Positions 52,175 through 61,033 of a stretch of 64,000 nt of DNA are shown piece by piece. A program made the position numbers and the translations under genes. This DNA is from Hyphomicrobiaceae bacterium. Lineage in GTDB: Bacteria > Pseudomonadota > Alphaproteobacteria > Rhizobiales > Hyphomicrobiaceae. The stretch lies in the NCBI GenBank assembly GCA_022844275.1, contig JALHMB010000009.1, positions 62,001 to 126,000 on the forward strand, given 5' to 3'. How positions within the stretch are numbered: position 1 is the stretch's first letter; each line of letters begins with the position of its first letter. The notes under the pieces were generated by a model. It searched no databases. It was not told the DNA's origin and saw only the letters and a list, made by a program, of their open reading frames with translations.

Positions 52175-52993
52175 TCAGCCGGCCTCGGCTTCTGAATGCG
52201 AGCACGGCCGTCCATCGATCGTGTAGCACGGCTGCAACGATGCCGCGGGACTCGCGAGGTTCGCGAAGACGTCCATCGCCTGACGACGCATGGCGCTGAT
52301 GGGCTCGACAGGATGGACGACCCGCTGATCTATGGACGGCAATGCATCCCGTTCGGCGATCGACGACAGGTGCGGGCCAAGATCGCGCAGAAGGCCATCG
52401 TGGATCGCATAAATCCACCCATGCACATGGAGGGACTGACCTCGCGCCCACGCATTCTCGACGATCGGAGTCGCGGCAATGCGCCGAACCTGCATCTCGA
52501 TGTTGATCTCGCACAGCCGATCGAGGCGAGCCTCGTCGCTAGGGATGTTATCGATGAGGTCGCGATGCTTGTGGTACATCATGGTGAGCGGCTGGAGCCA
52601 GTGGTCGAGCATCGAGCCGCGCTGGTTGGCCAACGCCTGCTGCACGCCGCCGCAACCATAGTGGCCGCAGACGACGACATGCTCGACCTTGAGATGCTCG
52701 ATTGCGAACTCGAGCACTGAGAGAATGTTCATGTCACTGGTGTGGACCATGTTCGCGATATTGCGATGGACGAACACTTCGCCCGGCTCCAGGCCGAGCA
52801 CGTCATTGGCCGTCACACGGCTGTCGGAGCAGCCGAGCCAGAGGTAGCGGGGAGCCTGCTGCTCCGCCATACGGCGGAAGAAGCCGGGATCCTCACGCGT
52901 CTTGCGGTGCGCCCATTCGACATTCTGGTCGAAGAGTTGGTCGAGCGTACGGGTCATCGGAGCTTTGCTTGGTCTTGCTTCGGGCTCATTCAA
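52175..52993 (-). CDS. can: beta-class carbonic anhydrase
   Basis: 272 residues. Zinc ligands Cys in WLGCSDSRV (with Asp, Arg), then His and Cys in VVCGHYGCGG. Other family blocks: LEPGEVFVHRNIANMV, VHGWIYAIHDGLLRDL. The last about 50 residues (VEPISAMRRQAMDVFANLAS onward) are an extension, and the C-terminal DGRPCSHSEAEAG is not family-like. It interconverts CO2 and bicarbonate in the cytosol. Its presence inside a nar operon may help pH or bicarbonate balance during nitrate respiration. Confidence 0.9.
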   Translation of the reverse strand: MNEPEARPSKAPMTRTLDQLFDQNVEWAHRKTREDPGFFRRMAEQQAPRYLWLGCSDSRVTANDVLGLEPGEVFVHRNIANMVHTSDMNILSVLEFAIEHLKVEHVVVCGHYGCGGVQQALANQRGSMLDHWLQPLTMMYHKHRDLIDNIPSDEARLDRLCEINIEMQVRRIAATPIVENAWARGQSLHVHGWIYAIHDGLLRDLGPHLSSIAERDALPSIDQRVVHPVEPISAMRRQAMDVFANLASPAASLQPCYTIDGRPCSHSEAEAG

Positions 52994-53358
52994 TCACCGC
53001 TAGCGTGGCAGCCGCCAGCGCCACCGCCGCACGTGCAGCCACAGGCATGGGCATGGCCGACATTGTGTTCCGCCTCTGCCGCATCGCGTTTCAAGGACCA
53101 GCGCAGCATACGCTCCAGCGCAGCGCGGGCCGGATCGTCGCTGCGCTCCATCACCGTCATCAGGTTGAGCCAGTCCTCGTCGCCGGCGACTGCTGCGAAC
53201 CGATGCGCAGCATTCGCGACGTACTCGCCAGGGCTCTCATCGTAGCGCTCACCCGTCGCCTGTATCTCGGTGAAGAGTACGATGTCGCCGAGCGCTTCGA
53301 GCGCGGCGGCGGCATCGTCTTCGAACTCAAGGTGGTTCATCAATGTGCCGAGCTGCAT
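52990..53358 (-). CDS. nar-operon protein with Cys/His-rich C-terminus
   Basis: 122 residues from ATG 53358. The first about 95 residues are helical (FEDDAAAALEALGDIVLFTEIQ, EYVANAAHRFAAVAGDEDW, LNLMTVMERSDDPARAALERML). The tail HAHACGCTCGGGAGGCHASGD packs four Cys and three His. It has no name I can give with confidence; similar proteins follow narI or parvulin genes in Hyphomicrobiales. The tail suggests binding of a metal or cluster, possibly linked to Mo-enzyme maturation. Overlaps the carbonic anhydrase start by four bases. Confidence 0.65.
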   Translation of the reverse strand: MQLGTLMNHLEFEDDAAAALEALGDIVLFTEIQATGERYDESPGEYVANAAHRFAAVAGDEDWLNLMTVMERSDDPARAALERMLRWSLKRDAAEAEHNVGHAHACGCTCGGGAGGCHASGD

Positions 53359-53368
53359 GACACGTCTC

Positions 53369-54220
53369 CTACTGCACGAGCGGCGTGGCGCTGGCGTCGA
53401 GGTCGACACCGCTGATCTCCGCATGACCGGCCAGGATGGCGATATACTGGCGGATCGCGACACGACGCACTTTCTCGTTCAGCCATCCGGCGATGCGCTC
53501 GCATACGATCTCGAACGGCATCTCGCGCCCCACGATGCGGCGATCGAGCAGCACGACATGGAAACCGTAACGGGTCTCCACCGGCATGGCGGCGACCTCG
53601 CCGACCGGCATCGATTTGAGTGCCTGCTCGAACTCCGGCACGGTTTGACCGGGGCTGATCTGGCCGAGATTGCCGCCGGTCTTGCCGGATGGACACGCCG
53701 ACTCGGCTTCCGCCATGGCGCTGAAGAGAGAAGGGTCATTTCGAAGTGCTGCGATGATCGCGTCGGCGCGCTGACGTGCTTCATTACGCTTGTTGGTATC
53801 TTTCGGTGCCGCCGCCAGCAGGATGTGCCGCACCTCGCAGAGATCAGCGGAGCGGAAGCGTTGACGGTTCATCTCGTAGTAGCGCCGGCACGATGCCTCG
53901 TCGGCTTCGGGCGTGACCACTTCACGCGCCACGATGGCCCGGATCAACGCCTCGTCGTCGGTTTCACGGCGCCCTTCCGCATCTTCAAGCGGGACAGGTG
54001 CTATGCCCGCGCGCCTAGCCTCCTGCAACAGCAACTCGCGGACGACCAGCGCCCGCGCAGCCCCGAGCCAAGCCTCGATCGGCTTCGAAGCCGGGTGATT
54101 CTGCGTCTCCCGCGAGATGGCGGCGCGGGAGATCACGACGCCGTTGACGCTGACGGCCTTCTGCTTGGTGGTGATGACCGGCTTGATCGTGCAGCCGGGA
54201 ACCGGAGATGGGGCACTCAT
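53369..54220 (-). CDS. PpiC/parvulin-type peptidyl-prolyl isomerase, NifM-like
   Basis: 283 residues, no clear signal peptide. N-terminal helical part (AISRETQNHPASKPIEAWLGAARALVVRELLLQEA) with parvulin core EVRHILLAAAPKDTNKRNEARQRADAII, FSAMAEAESACPSGKTGGNLGQISPGQTVPEFEQAL and PVETRYGFHVVLLDRRIVG. Isomerises prolyl bonds, here most likely to help fold or assemble the cytosolic NarGH subunits; parvulins are recurrent next to narI. Starts six bases after the narI stop. Confidence 0.88.
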   Translation of the reverse strand: MSAPSPVPGCTIKPVITTKQKAVSVNGVVISRAAISRETQNHPASKPIEAWLGAARALVVRELLLQEARRAGIAPVPLEDAEGRRETDDEALIRAIVAREVVTPEADEASCRRYYEMNRQRFRSADLCEVRHILLAAAPKDTNKRNEARQRADAIIAALRNDPSLFSAMAEAESACPSGKTGGNLGQISPGQTVPEFEQALKSMPVGEVAAMPVETRYGFHVVLLDRRIVGREMPFEIVCERIAGWLNEKVRRVAIRQYIAILAGHAEISGVDLDASATPLVQ

Positions 54221-54226
54221 GATCCG

Positions 54227-54958
54227 TTACTCCGCGGGTTGGCTGGGCGAACGGCGCGCACCGCCGGATGGCAGGGGCCGTCGGGTGCGCACCACCTGAT
54301 AGCCACGTCGGCCGAGATACCAGACCGGCGCCGACCAGATGTGCACGAGACGCGAGAAGGGAAAGACAAGAAAGATCGTCATTCCGAGAACGAGATGCGT
54401 TAGGAATGGCCACTCCAGGCTCTGCAACGTCGTGGCATCGACCGGATGCAGCGTGACGATACCTTGCGCCCAGTGCGACAGCGTCAACATCGCCGATCCG
54501 TCGCGATGACCGAGTGAGAACGGCAGCGTAATCAAGCCGAGAGAAAGCTGAACCCACAAGATGACGAGTACGGCAAGATCCATCACCGTAGAGGTCTGGC
54601 GGATGCGAGCGTCGAACAGGCGGCGATGAAGCAGGAGCGTCAATCCGATAAAGCAGATGACCCCCGCGATCCCGCCCGCAACGACGGCGATGATCTGCTT
54701 CTGCGGGACGGTCATCACAAGTGTGTAGACCGATGTCGGAGTCAGTAGGCCAACTGTGTGGCCGAGCATCAGGAACAGGATGCCGAAGTGAAAGAGGTTC
54801 GAGCCCCAAAAGAGCTGGCGCTTGCGCAGCATCTGGCTCGAGCTGGCCTTCCATGTGTATTGGTCGCGATCGAAGCGGATTAAGCTGCCGATGAAGAAGG
54901 TCGTCAGACAGAAATAGGGGTACCAGACGAAGAGGATGTGGAAGATGGCGTCGCGCAT
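54227..54958 (-). CDS. narI: respiratory nitrate reductase gamma subunit
   Basis: 243 residues with five membrane helices. Cytochrome-b subunit with His pairs for two hemes: FHILFVWYPYFCL, FWGSNLFHFGILFLMLGHTVGLL, and SHWAQGIVTLHPVDATTL then HLVLGMTIFLVFPFSRLVHIW. It passes electrons from quinol to NarH. The C-terminus (RGYQVVRTRRPLPSGG) is basic. Starts 12 bases after the narJ stop. Confidence 0.92.
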   Translation of the reverse strand: MRDAIFHILFVWYPYFCLTTFFIGSLIRFDRDQYTWKASSSQMLRKRQLFWGSNLFHFGILFLMLGHTVGLLTPTSVYTLVMTVPQKQIIAVVAGGIAGVICFIGLTLLLHRRLFDARIRQTSTVMDLAVLVILWVQLSLGLITLPFSLGHRDGSAMLTLSHWAQGIVTLHPVDATTLQSLEWPFLTHLVLGMTIFLVFPFSRLVHIWSAPVWYLGRRGYQVVRTRRPLPSGGARRSPSQPAE

Positions 54959-54969
54959 GGTGAGCCTCC

Positions 54970-55722
54970 TTACACGCGGTTTGCTGGGGAAGTCGTGACG
55001 ACAGTGCGGGGGCCGGCGCCCGGAGTAGGCTCCAGCCCTGGGGCTGGGCGGCGAGCCTGGCGAAGCTTTGAGGTCAAGCTATCGACGCCGCATGCCGCTG
55101 TTGCCGCACCCGGACCGAAGGTAACCTCCTCGTCCTCCCAGGCGGCGTCGAGTGCTTCGAGATCGTCGGGCTCTGGATCGGGCTCAGCACGAAGCGCCGC
55201 GAGCGCCGCTTCGTCCAATTTCGCTTTGGCGAGGGCGACCAACGCAGCAAACACAGCCTCATAGGGGGAGCCGCGTTTCGCCAGCCGCTCCTTCATCGCC
55301 GCCAGGACGTGACCCGGCTGGCCGATCAGCTCGATCGCTTCCGCCGGCGGGCGCGTCGCCGCGTACTCGAGAAACAGCGGCAGGAAGTCCGGCAGCTCAG
55401 CAGTCGTCGGTGAATAGCCGCCATCCTCGTAGACCTTGATCAGGTCGACCATGGCCTGGCCGCGGTCACGGCTCTCGCCATGGACATGTTCGAAGAGATG
55501 TAGCGACAGCGAGCGCGTGCGGTCGAAGAGCATGATGTAGCGCTCCTGCGCGTCGAAGAGGTCGCGGCCGGCGATGTCGTCGATGAGGGCTGCCACCGCG
55601 GCCAGCTGCTTCGGCCTGAGAAGCGCTTCCCTGGCGAGAACCGCTTTGAGCTCAGCAGCCGCCGAAACGAGGTCATCGGTCGGATACGTCAGGAGCGCGG
55701 AGAGCACTTTAAGCGTCTTCAT
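54970..55722 (-). CDS. narJ: nitrate reductase Mo-cofactor assembly chaperone
   Basis: 250 residues, NarJ/NarW family: KVLSALLTYPTDDLVSAAAEL start, SLHLFEHVHGESRDRGQAMVDLIKVYEDGG (conserved in the family) and LPDFLPLFLEYAATRPPAEA. Binds the NarG leader and guides Mo-cofactor insertion. ATG overlaps the narH TAA (TAATG). The C-terminal about 70 residues (DPEPDDLEALDAAWEDEEVT...) are acidic and low complexity. Confidence 0.93.
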   Translation of the reverse strand: MKTLKVLSALLTYPTDDLVSAAAELKAVLAREALLRPKQLAAVAALIDDIAGRDLFDAQERYIMLFDRTRSLSLHLFEHVHGESRDRGQAMVDLIKVYEDGGYSPTTAELPDFLPLFLEYAATRPPAEAIELIGQPGHVLAAMKERLAKRGSPYEAVFAALVALAKAKLDEAALAALRAEPDPEPDDLEALDAAWEDEEVTFGPGAATAACGVDSLTSKLRQARRPAPGLEPTPGAGPRTVVTTSPANRV

Positions 55723-57248
55723 TACAGCGCTCCAACCTTTGGCTTGTCGTTCTTGAGCTTCACGCCACCAAACAGATTGACCTTGTTGTCGCTCGGCAGG
55801 CAGCCGTCACCGAAGGTGAAGCCGCATTGGCCGCGCAGCTCGTAGGCATCCTCGGTGACCTCGCGATGAGCCGTCGGGATGACGAAACGGTCTTCGTAGT
55901 TGGCGATCGCCATCACGTGGTACATCTCCTCGATCTGCAGACCAGTCAGGCCGACCTTCTTTGCGATTGTCTCGTCGATCACACCATCCACGGTCTTCGC
56001 CCTCATATACGCGCGCATCGCGAGCATCCGCTCCAGGCCAATGGCGACGGGCTTCTCGTCGCCCGCAGTGAGGAGATTGGCGAGGTACTTCAGCGGAATG
56101 CGCAGCGACTTGACGTCTGGCATGCCGCCGTCGATGCCCATCTTGCCGGCTTCCGCGGCGGCCGTGATCGGCGATAGCGGCGGCACGTACCAAACCATCG
56201 GCAGCGTGCGGTACTCGGGATGCAGCGGGAAGGCGACCTTCCACTCCATCGCCATTTTCCAGATCGGCGACTTGCGTGCGGATTCCAGCCACGAGTCGGA
56301 GATACCGTCAGCACGCGCCTGCGCGATCACCGCGGGATCACTGGGATCGAGGAAAATGCTGAGCTGAGACTCGTAGAGATCCTTCTCGTCGGCGACGCTG
56401 GCCGCTTGCTCGATGCGATCGGCGTCGTAGAGGACGACGCCGAGGTAGCGGATGCGACCCACACACGTTTCCGAGCACACGGTCGGTTGACCCGCTTCAA
56501 TGCGCGGATAGCAGAAGATGCACTTCTCGCTCTTGCCGCTCGACCAGTTGAAATAGATCTTCTTGTAGGGACAGCCGGATACGCACATGCGCCAGCCGCG
56601 GCACTTGTCCTGATCGATCAGAACGATGCCATCCTCTTCGCGCTTGTAGATCGCGCCGGATGGACATGAGGCCACGCACGCCGGGTTGAGGCAGTGCTCA
56701 CACAGTCGCGGCAGATACATCATGAAGGTATTTTCGAACTGCCCGTAGATCTCCTTCTGGATGCCCTCGAAATTGACATCTGCCGAACGCTTGGCGAATT
56801 CACCACCGAGAATCTCTTCCCAGTTGGGGCCCCACTCGATCTTCTCCATTCGCTCGCCGGAGATGAGCGAACGCGGCCGTGCCGTCGGGAATGCTTGAAG
56901 CTCCGGCGCCTTCTGGAGGTGCTCATAGTCGAACGTGAAGGGCTCGTAGTAGTCGTCGATCTCGGGGAGATCTGGATTTGCGAAGATGTTAGCGAGAATG
57001 CGCCACTTGCCGCCGATCTTCGGCTCGATCTTGCCGTTGCGCTTGCGTTTCCAACCGCCGTTCCAGCGGTCCTGGTTCTCCCATTCCTTCGGATAGCCAA
57101 TCCCCGGTTTGGTTTCGACGTTGTTGAACCACGCGTATTCCATGCCTTCGCGGTTGGTCCACACGTTTTTGCAGGTGACCGAGCAAGTATGGCAGCCGAT
57201 GCACTTGTCGAGGTTGAGTACCATCGCGATCTGAGCGCGGATTTTCAT
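55722..57248 (-). CDS. narH: nitrate reductase beta subunit
   Basis: 508 residues. Ferredoxin-like electron-transfer subunit: CIGCHTCSVTCKNVW, then CEHCLNPACVASCPSGAIYKRE, CRGWRMCVSGCPYKKIY (Trp in place of one Cys, the [3Fe-4S] cluster), and CIFCYPRIEAGQPTVCSETCVGR. It transfers electrons from NarI heme to NarG. Start 12 bases after the narG stop. Confidence 0.95.
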   Translation of the reverse strand: MKIRAQIAMVLNLDKCIGCHTCSVTCKNVWTNREGMEYAWFNNVETKPGIGYPKEWENQDRWNGGWKRKRNGKIEPKIGGKWRILANIFANPDLPEIDDYYEPFTFDYEHLQKAPELQAFPTARPRSLISGERMEKIEWGPNWEEILGGEFAKRSADVNFEGIQKEIYGQFENTFMMYLPRLCEHCLNPACVASCPSGAIYKREEDGIVLIDQDKCRGWRMCVSGCPYKKIYFNWSSGKSEKCIFCYPRIEAGQPTVCSETCVGRIRYLGVVLYDADRIEQAASVADEKDLYESQLSIFLDPSDPAVIAQARADGISDSWLESARKSPIWKMAMEWKVAFPLHPEYRTLPMVWYVPPLSPITAAAEAGKMGIDGGMPDVKSLRIPLKYLANLLTAGDEKPVAIGLERMLAMRAYMRAKTVDGVIDETIAKKVGLTGLQIEEMYHVMAIANYEDRFVIPTAHREVTEDAYELRGQCGFTFGDGCLPSDNKVNLFGGVKLKNDKPKVGAL

Positions 57249-57259
57249 ATCATGCGTCC

Positions 57260-60200
57260 TTATTCGGCGGCAGCGATGACAGGTGGCGCACCCGCGTAGG
57301 GACGTTCCAGCCAGTCGACATTGCTGAGTTTGCGGACGACCACGAACTCGTCGCGATTGGTTCCGATGGTGCCGTAGTAGTTGAAGCCGTAGGCGAGCTG
57401 GACATAGCCGCCGATCATGTGGGTCGGCTTCAGCACGGTGCGTGTTACCGAGTTATGGATGCCGCCGCGTTGCCCGGTCATTTCCGATCCGGGCACGTTC
57501 ACGATCTTCTCTTGCGCGTGGTACATGAAGATCGTGCCTTGCTTCATGCGCTGCGAAACTACTGCGCGAGCGACAAGCGCGCCGTTGGCGTTGTAGGCTT
57601 CCAACCAGTCGTTATCGACGATGCCGGCCCTCCGCGCGTCGACTTCCGAAAGCCAGACGATTGGACCGCCACGCGACAGGGTAAGCATGAGCAGGTTGTC
57701 GGTATACGTGGAGTGGATGCCCCACTTCTGGTGCGGCGTGATGAAGTTGAGGACGATTTCCTTTTCGCCGTTGGGGCGAATACCTTGCACGGACTTGATT
57801 GTGCGCAGGTCGACGGGCGGGCGGTAGACGCAGAAGCCCTCGCCGAAGGCGCGCATCCACAAGTGGTCCTGATAGAGCTGCTGGCGACCAGTCAGCGTGC
57901 GCCAGGGAATCAGCTCATGGACGTTGGTGTAGCCAGCGTTATAGCAAACCTTCTCGCTCTCGAGGCCGGACCAAGTCGGTGCCGAGATGATTTTGCGGGG
58001 TTGCGCGACGACGTCGCGGAAGCGGATCTTTTCGTCTTCCTTGGGCAGGGCCAAGTGCGCGTGCTCGCGTCCCGTAGCCTTCGACAGTGACTCCCAGGCT
58101 CTCACCGCGACTTCACCGTTCGTCTCCGGCGCGAGCATCAGGAGCACCTCGGCGGCATCGATATCGGTATCGATGCGGGCCATGCCTTTAGTCGGACCCT
58201 CGTCGGTCACAACACCGTTGAGTTGTCGGAGGTGTTCCACCTCGTGCGCAGTCTTCCAGGCGATGCCCTTGATGCCGTTGCCGAGCTTATCCATCAGCGG
58301 GCCGAGTGACGTGAAGCGCTTGTAGAGGTTCGGGTAGTCGCGCTCGACGACCGTGACCGCCGGCATGGTCTTGCCTGGAATCGGTTCGCACTCGCCCTTC
58401 TTCCAGTCCTTCGGCTCGGCGGATTGTGCGATCTCGCCGGGGCTGTCATGCATCAGCGGAGTCAGCACGACGTCCTTTTCGACGCCGAGAACTTCGGGTG
58501 CGACGTCCGAGAATGACTTTGCGATCGCCTTGTAGATCTCCCAGTCGGATTTCGCCTCCCATGCAGGATCTACCGCGCCCGTCAGCGGGTGAATAAAGGG
58601 ATGCATGTCCGACGTATTGAGGTCGTTCTTCTCGTACCAGGTCGCTGTCGGCAACACGATGTCGGAGTAGACGCAGGTCGTCGACATGCGGAAGTCGAGC
58701 GTTACCAGCAAGTCAAGTTTGCCGCGCGGTGCCTCGTCGTGCCAACGGACTTCCTTGGGTTTCGTGCGGCCCTCCTCGCCGAGATCCTTGCCAAGCACAC
58801 CGTGTGACGTGCCGAGCAGGTGCTTGAGGAAGTATTCATGCCCCTTGCCCGAGCTGCCGAGGATATTCGAGCGCCATACGAACATGTTGCGCGGGAAGTT
58901 CTGCGGGCTGTCGGGATCCTCCCAGGCGAACGACATCTCACCCGACTTGAGCGACTGCGCGACGTAGTCCTTAGGCTCGAGGCCGGCATCCGCCGCTTTC
59001 TGCGCGACTTCCAGCGAATTCTCAGTCAGCGTTGGATAAGCGGGCAACCAGCCCATGCGGATCGAGCGCATGTTGTAGTCGATGATCGCGTCGTTCCAGG
59101 AGCCCGGAGGTGCCGTCGGCGACAGTATATCTGCCGTATTCATCGTCTCGTACCGCCACTGGTTCGAGTGTGTGTAGAAGAACGATGTCGAATTCTGCTG
59201 GCGTGGAGGGCGACTCCAGTCAAGGGCAAAGGCGAGCGGCACCCATCCCGCTTGCGGCCGCAGCTTCTCCTGGCCGACATAATGCGCCCAGCCACCACCG
59301 GACTGACCAATACACCCGCACATGACCAGCATGTTGATCACGCCGCGGTAGTTCATGTCGCAGTGATACCAGTGGTTCATCGCGGCGCCGATGATGATCA
59401 TCGACCGGCCATTGGTCTTCTCGGCATTGGTCGCGAACTCGCGCGCGACTTGGATAATCTTGTCGCGTGAGACACCGGTGATCCGCTCCGCCCACGCTGG
59501 CGTATACGGCGTGTCCTCGTCGTAACTCTTGGCGACGTTGTCGCCCCCGAAGCCCTGATCGACGCCGTAGTTGGCGACAAAGAGATCGTGGACTGTGGCG
59601 ACGAGCACCTCGCTATTCGCGAGCGCGAGTTTCTTCACCGGTACCCGGCGATTCAGGATGCTGGCGTGGTCGGAATGAGTAAAATGCTCATGCTCAATGT
59701 TGCCGAAGTAGGGGAACGCAACGTCTGCGAACTCGTCCTTGATGTCCGCGAGCGACAACCGCAGCTTCGTCTCGCGGCCACTAGCATCCTTCTCTTCGAT
59801 GTTCCACTTGCCGGTCTCGCCCCAACGAAAGCCAATCGAACCATTGGGGACGACGATCCTGCCGCTGGCTTCGTCGTAGGCGACCGTCTTCCAATCCGGA
59901 TTGTTCGCTTCACCCAAAGCCTCCGCGAAGTCGCTCGCCCGCAAGAAGCGATCAGGCACGAGACGGTCGCCCTGGCGCACCAGCTTCACGAGGTTCGGCA
60001 TATCACTGTACTGGCGGACGTAGTCGCGGAAGTACGGCACCTGTCGATCGACGTGGTATTCCTTCAGGATCACATGTCCCATCGCCATCGCGAGCGCGGC
60101 GTCGGTGCCTTGCTTGACCGACAGCCAGATGTCGCCGAACTTTGAAGCTTCCGAGTAATCCGGACAGATCACCGCGCTTTTAGTCCCGCGATAGCGGGCT

Positions 60201-61006
60201 TCCGTATAGAAATGCGCGTCCGGCGTCCGCGTCTGCGGAACATTGGAGCCCCAAAGGATGATGAAGCCGGCATTGTACCAGTCGGCGCTTTCGGGGACGT
60301 CCGTCTGCTCGCCCCAGGTCTGTGGCGACGCTGGAGGAAGATCGCAGTACCAATCGTAGAACGACATGCAAACGCCGCCGAGCAGCGACAGGTAGCGTGA
60401 TCCGGCCGCATAGGACACCATCGACATCGCCGGAATGGGCGAGAAGCCGATGACGCGATCGGGACCATATGTCTTGGCGGTGTAGGCGTTGGCTGCGCCG
60501 ATGATCTCGGTAACTTCGTCCCACGGAGCGCGTACGAAGCCGCCGTGACCGCGCACGGAGATGTAGTCCTGGCGCTTTGCCTTGTCCTCAACAATGCTTT
60601 TCCAGGCGGCAACGGGCGGCATCGTCTTACGTGCGGCGCGCCAAAGCCGCAGCAGTCGCGAACGGATCAGCGGGTACTTCACGCGATTGCCGGAATAGAG
60701 GTACCAGCTATAGCTCGCGCCTCGCGAGCAGCCGCGCGGCTCGTGGTTCGGTAGATCGGGTCGCGTGCGCGGATAATCGGTCTGCTGGGTCTCCCAGGTG
60801 ACGATGCCACCCTTGACATAGATCTTCCAGGAGCACGACCCCGTGCAATTGGCACCGTGTGTCGAGCGCACGATTTTGTCGTGCTGCCAGCGCTTCCGAT
60901 AGCCGTCCTCCCACCGGCGGTCTTCTCCGGTCGTCACGCCGTGACCATTGGCGAAGGGCTCGGAGACTTTGTTGAAGAAGGTCAGACGGTCGAGAAAATG
61001 GCTCAT
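57260..61006 (-). CDS. narG: nitrate reductase alpha subunit (molybdenum)
   Basis: 1248 residues, the E. coli length within one. FS0 cluster ligands His50, Cys54, Cys58, Cys93 (STHGANCTGSCSW, then EPRGCSRGASYS). The Mo-bis-MGD site region is YDWYCDLPPASPQTWGEQTD, including the Mo-ligand Asp. Other blocks: NHWYHCDMNYRG, QSGGGWAHYVGQEKL. Reduces nitrate to nitrite on the cytoplasmic face. No Tat leader, as expected for NarG; cofactor insertion by NarJ. Confidence 0.96.
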   Translation of the reverse strand: MSHFLDRLTFFNKVSEPFANGHGVTTGEDRRWEDGYRKRWQHDKIVRSTHGANCTGSCSWKIYVKGGIVTWETQQTDYPRTRPDLPNHEPRGCSRGASYSWYLYSGNRVKYPLIRSRLLRLWRAARKTMPPVAAWKSIVEDKAKRQDYISVRGHGGFVRAPWDEVTEIIGAANAYTAKTYGPDRVIGFSPIPAMSMVSYAAGSRYLSLLGGVCMSFYDWYCDLPPASPQTWGEQTDVPESADWYNAGFIILWGSNVPQTRTPDAHFYTEARYRGTKSAVICPDYSEASKFGDIWLSVKQGTDAALAMAMGHVILKEYHVDRQVPYFRDYVRQYSDMPNLVKLVRQGDRLVPDRFLRASDFAEALGEANNPDWKTVAYDEASGRIVVPNGSIGFRWGETGKWNIEEKDASGRETKLRLSLADIKDEFADVAFPYFGNIEHEHFTHSDHASILNRRVPVKKLALANSEVLVATVHDLFVANYGVDQGFGGDNVAKSYDEDTPYTPAWAERITGVSRDKIIQVAREFATNAEKTNGRSMIIIGAAMNHWYHCDMNYRGVINMLVMCGCIGQSGGGWAHYVGQEKLRPQAGWVPLAFALDWSRPPRQQNSTSFFYTHSNQWRYETMNTADILSPTAPPGSWNDAIIDYNMRSIRMGWLPAYPTLTENSLEVAQKAADAGLEPKDYVAQSLKSGEMSFAWEDPDSPQNFPRNMFVWRSNILGSSGKGHEYFLKHLLGTSHGVLGKDLGEEGRTKPKEVRWHDEAPRGKLDLLVTLDFRMSTTCVYSDIVLPTATWYEKNDLNTSDMHPFIHPLTGAVDPAWEAKSDWEIYKAIAKSFSDVAPEVLGVEKDVVLTPLMHDSPGEIAQSAEPKDWKKGECEPIPGKTMPAVTVVERDYPNLYKRFTSLGPLMDKLGNGIKGIAWKTAHEVEHLRQLNGVVTDEGPTKGMARIDTDIDAAEVLLMLAPETNGEVAVRAWESLSKATGREHAHLALPKEDEKIRFRDVVAQPRKIISAPTWSGLESEKVCYNAGYTNVHELIPWRTLTGRQQLYQDHLWMRAFGEGFCVYRPPVDLRTIKSVQGIRPNGEKEIVLNFITPHQKWGIHSTYTDNLLMLTLSRGGPIVWLSEVDARRAGIVDNDWLEAYNANGALVARAVVSQRMKQGTIFMYHAQEKIVNVPGSEMTGQRGGIHNSVTRTVLKPTHMIGGYVQLAYGFNYYGTIGTNRDEFVVVRKLSNVDWLERPYAGAPPVIAAAE

Positions 61007-61033
61007 GGTCGGTCGCCTCGTTTGACGAAGGAA

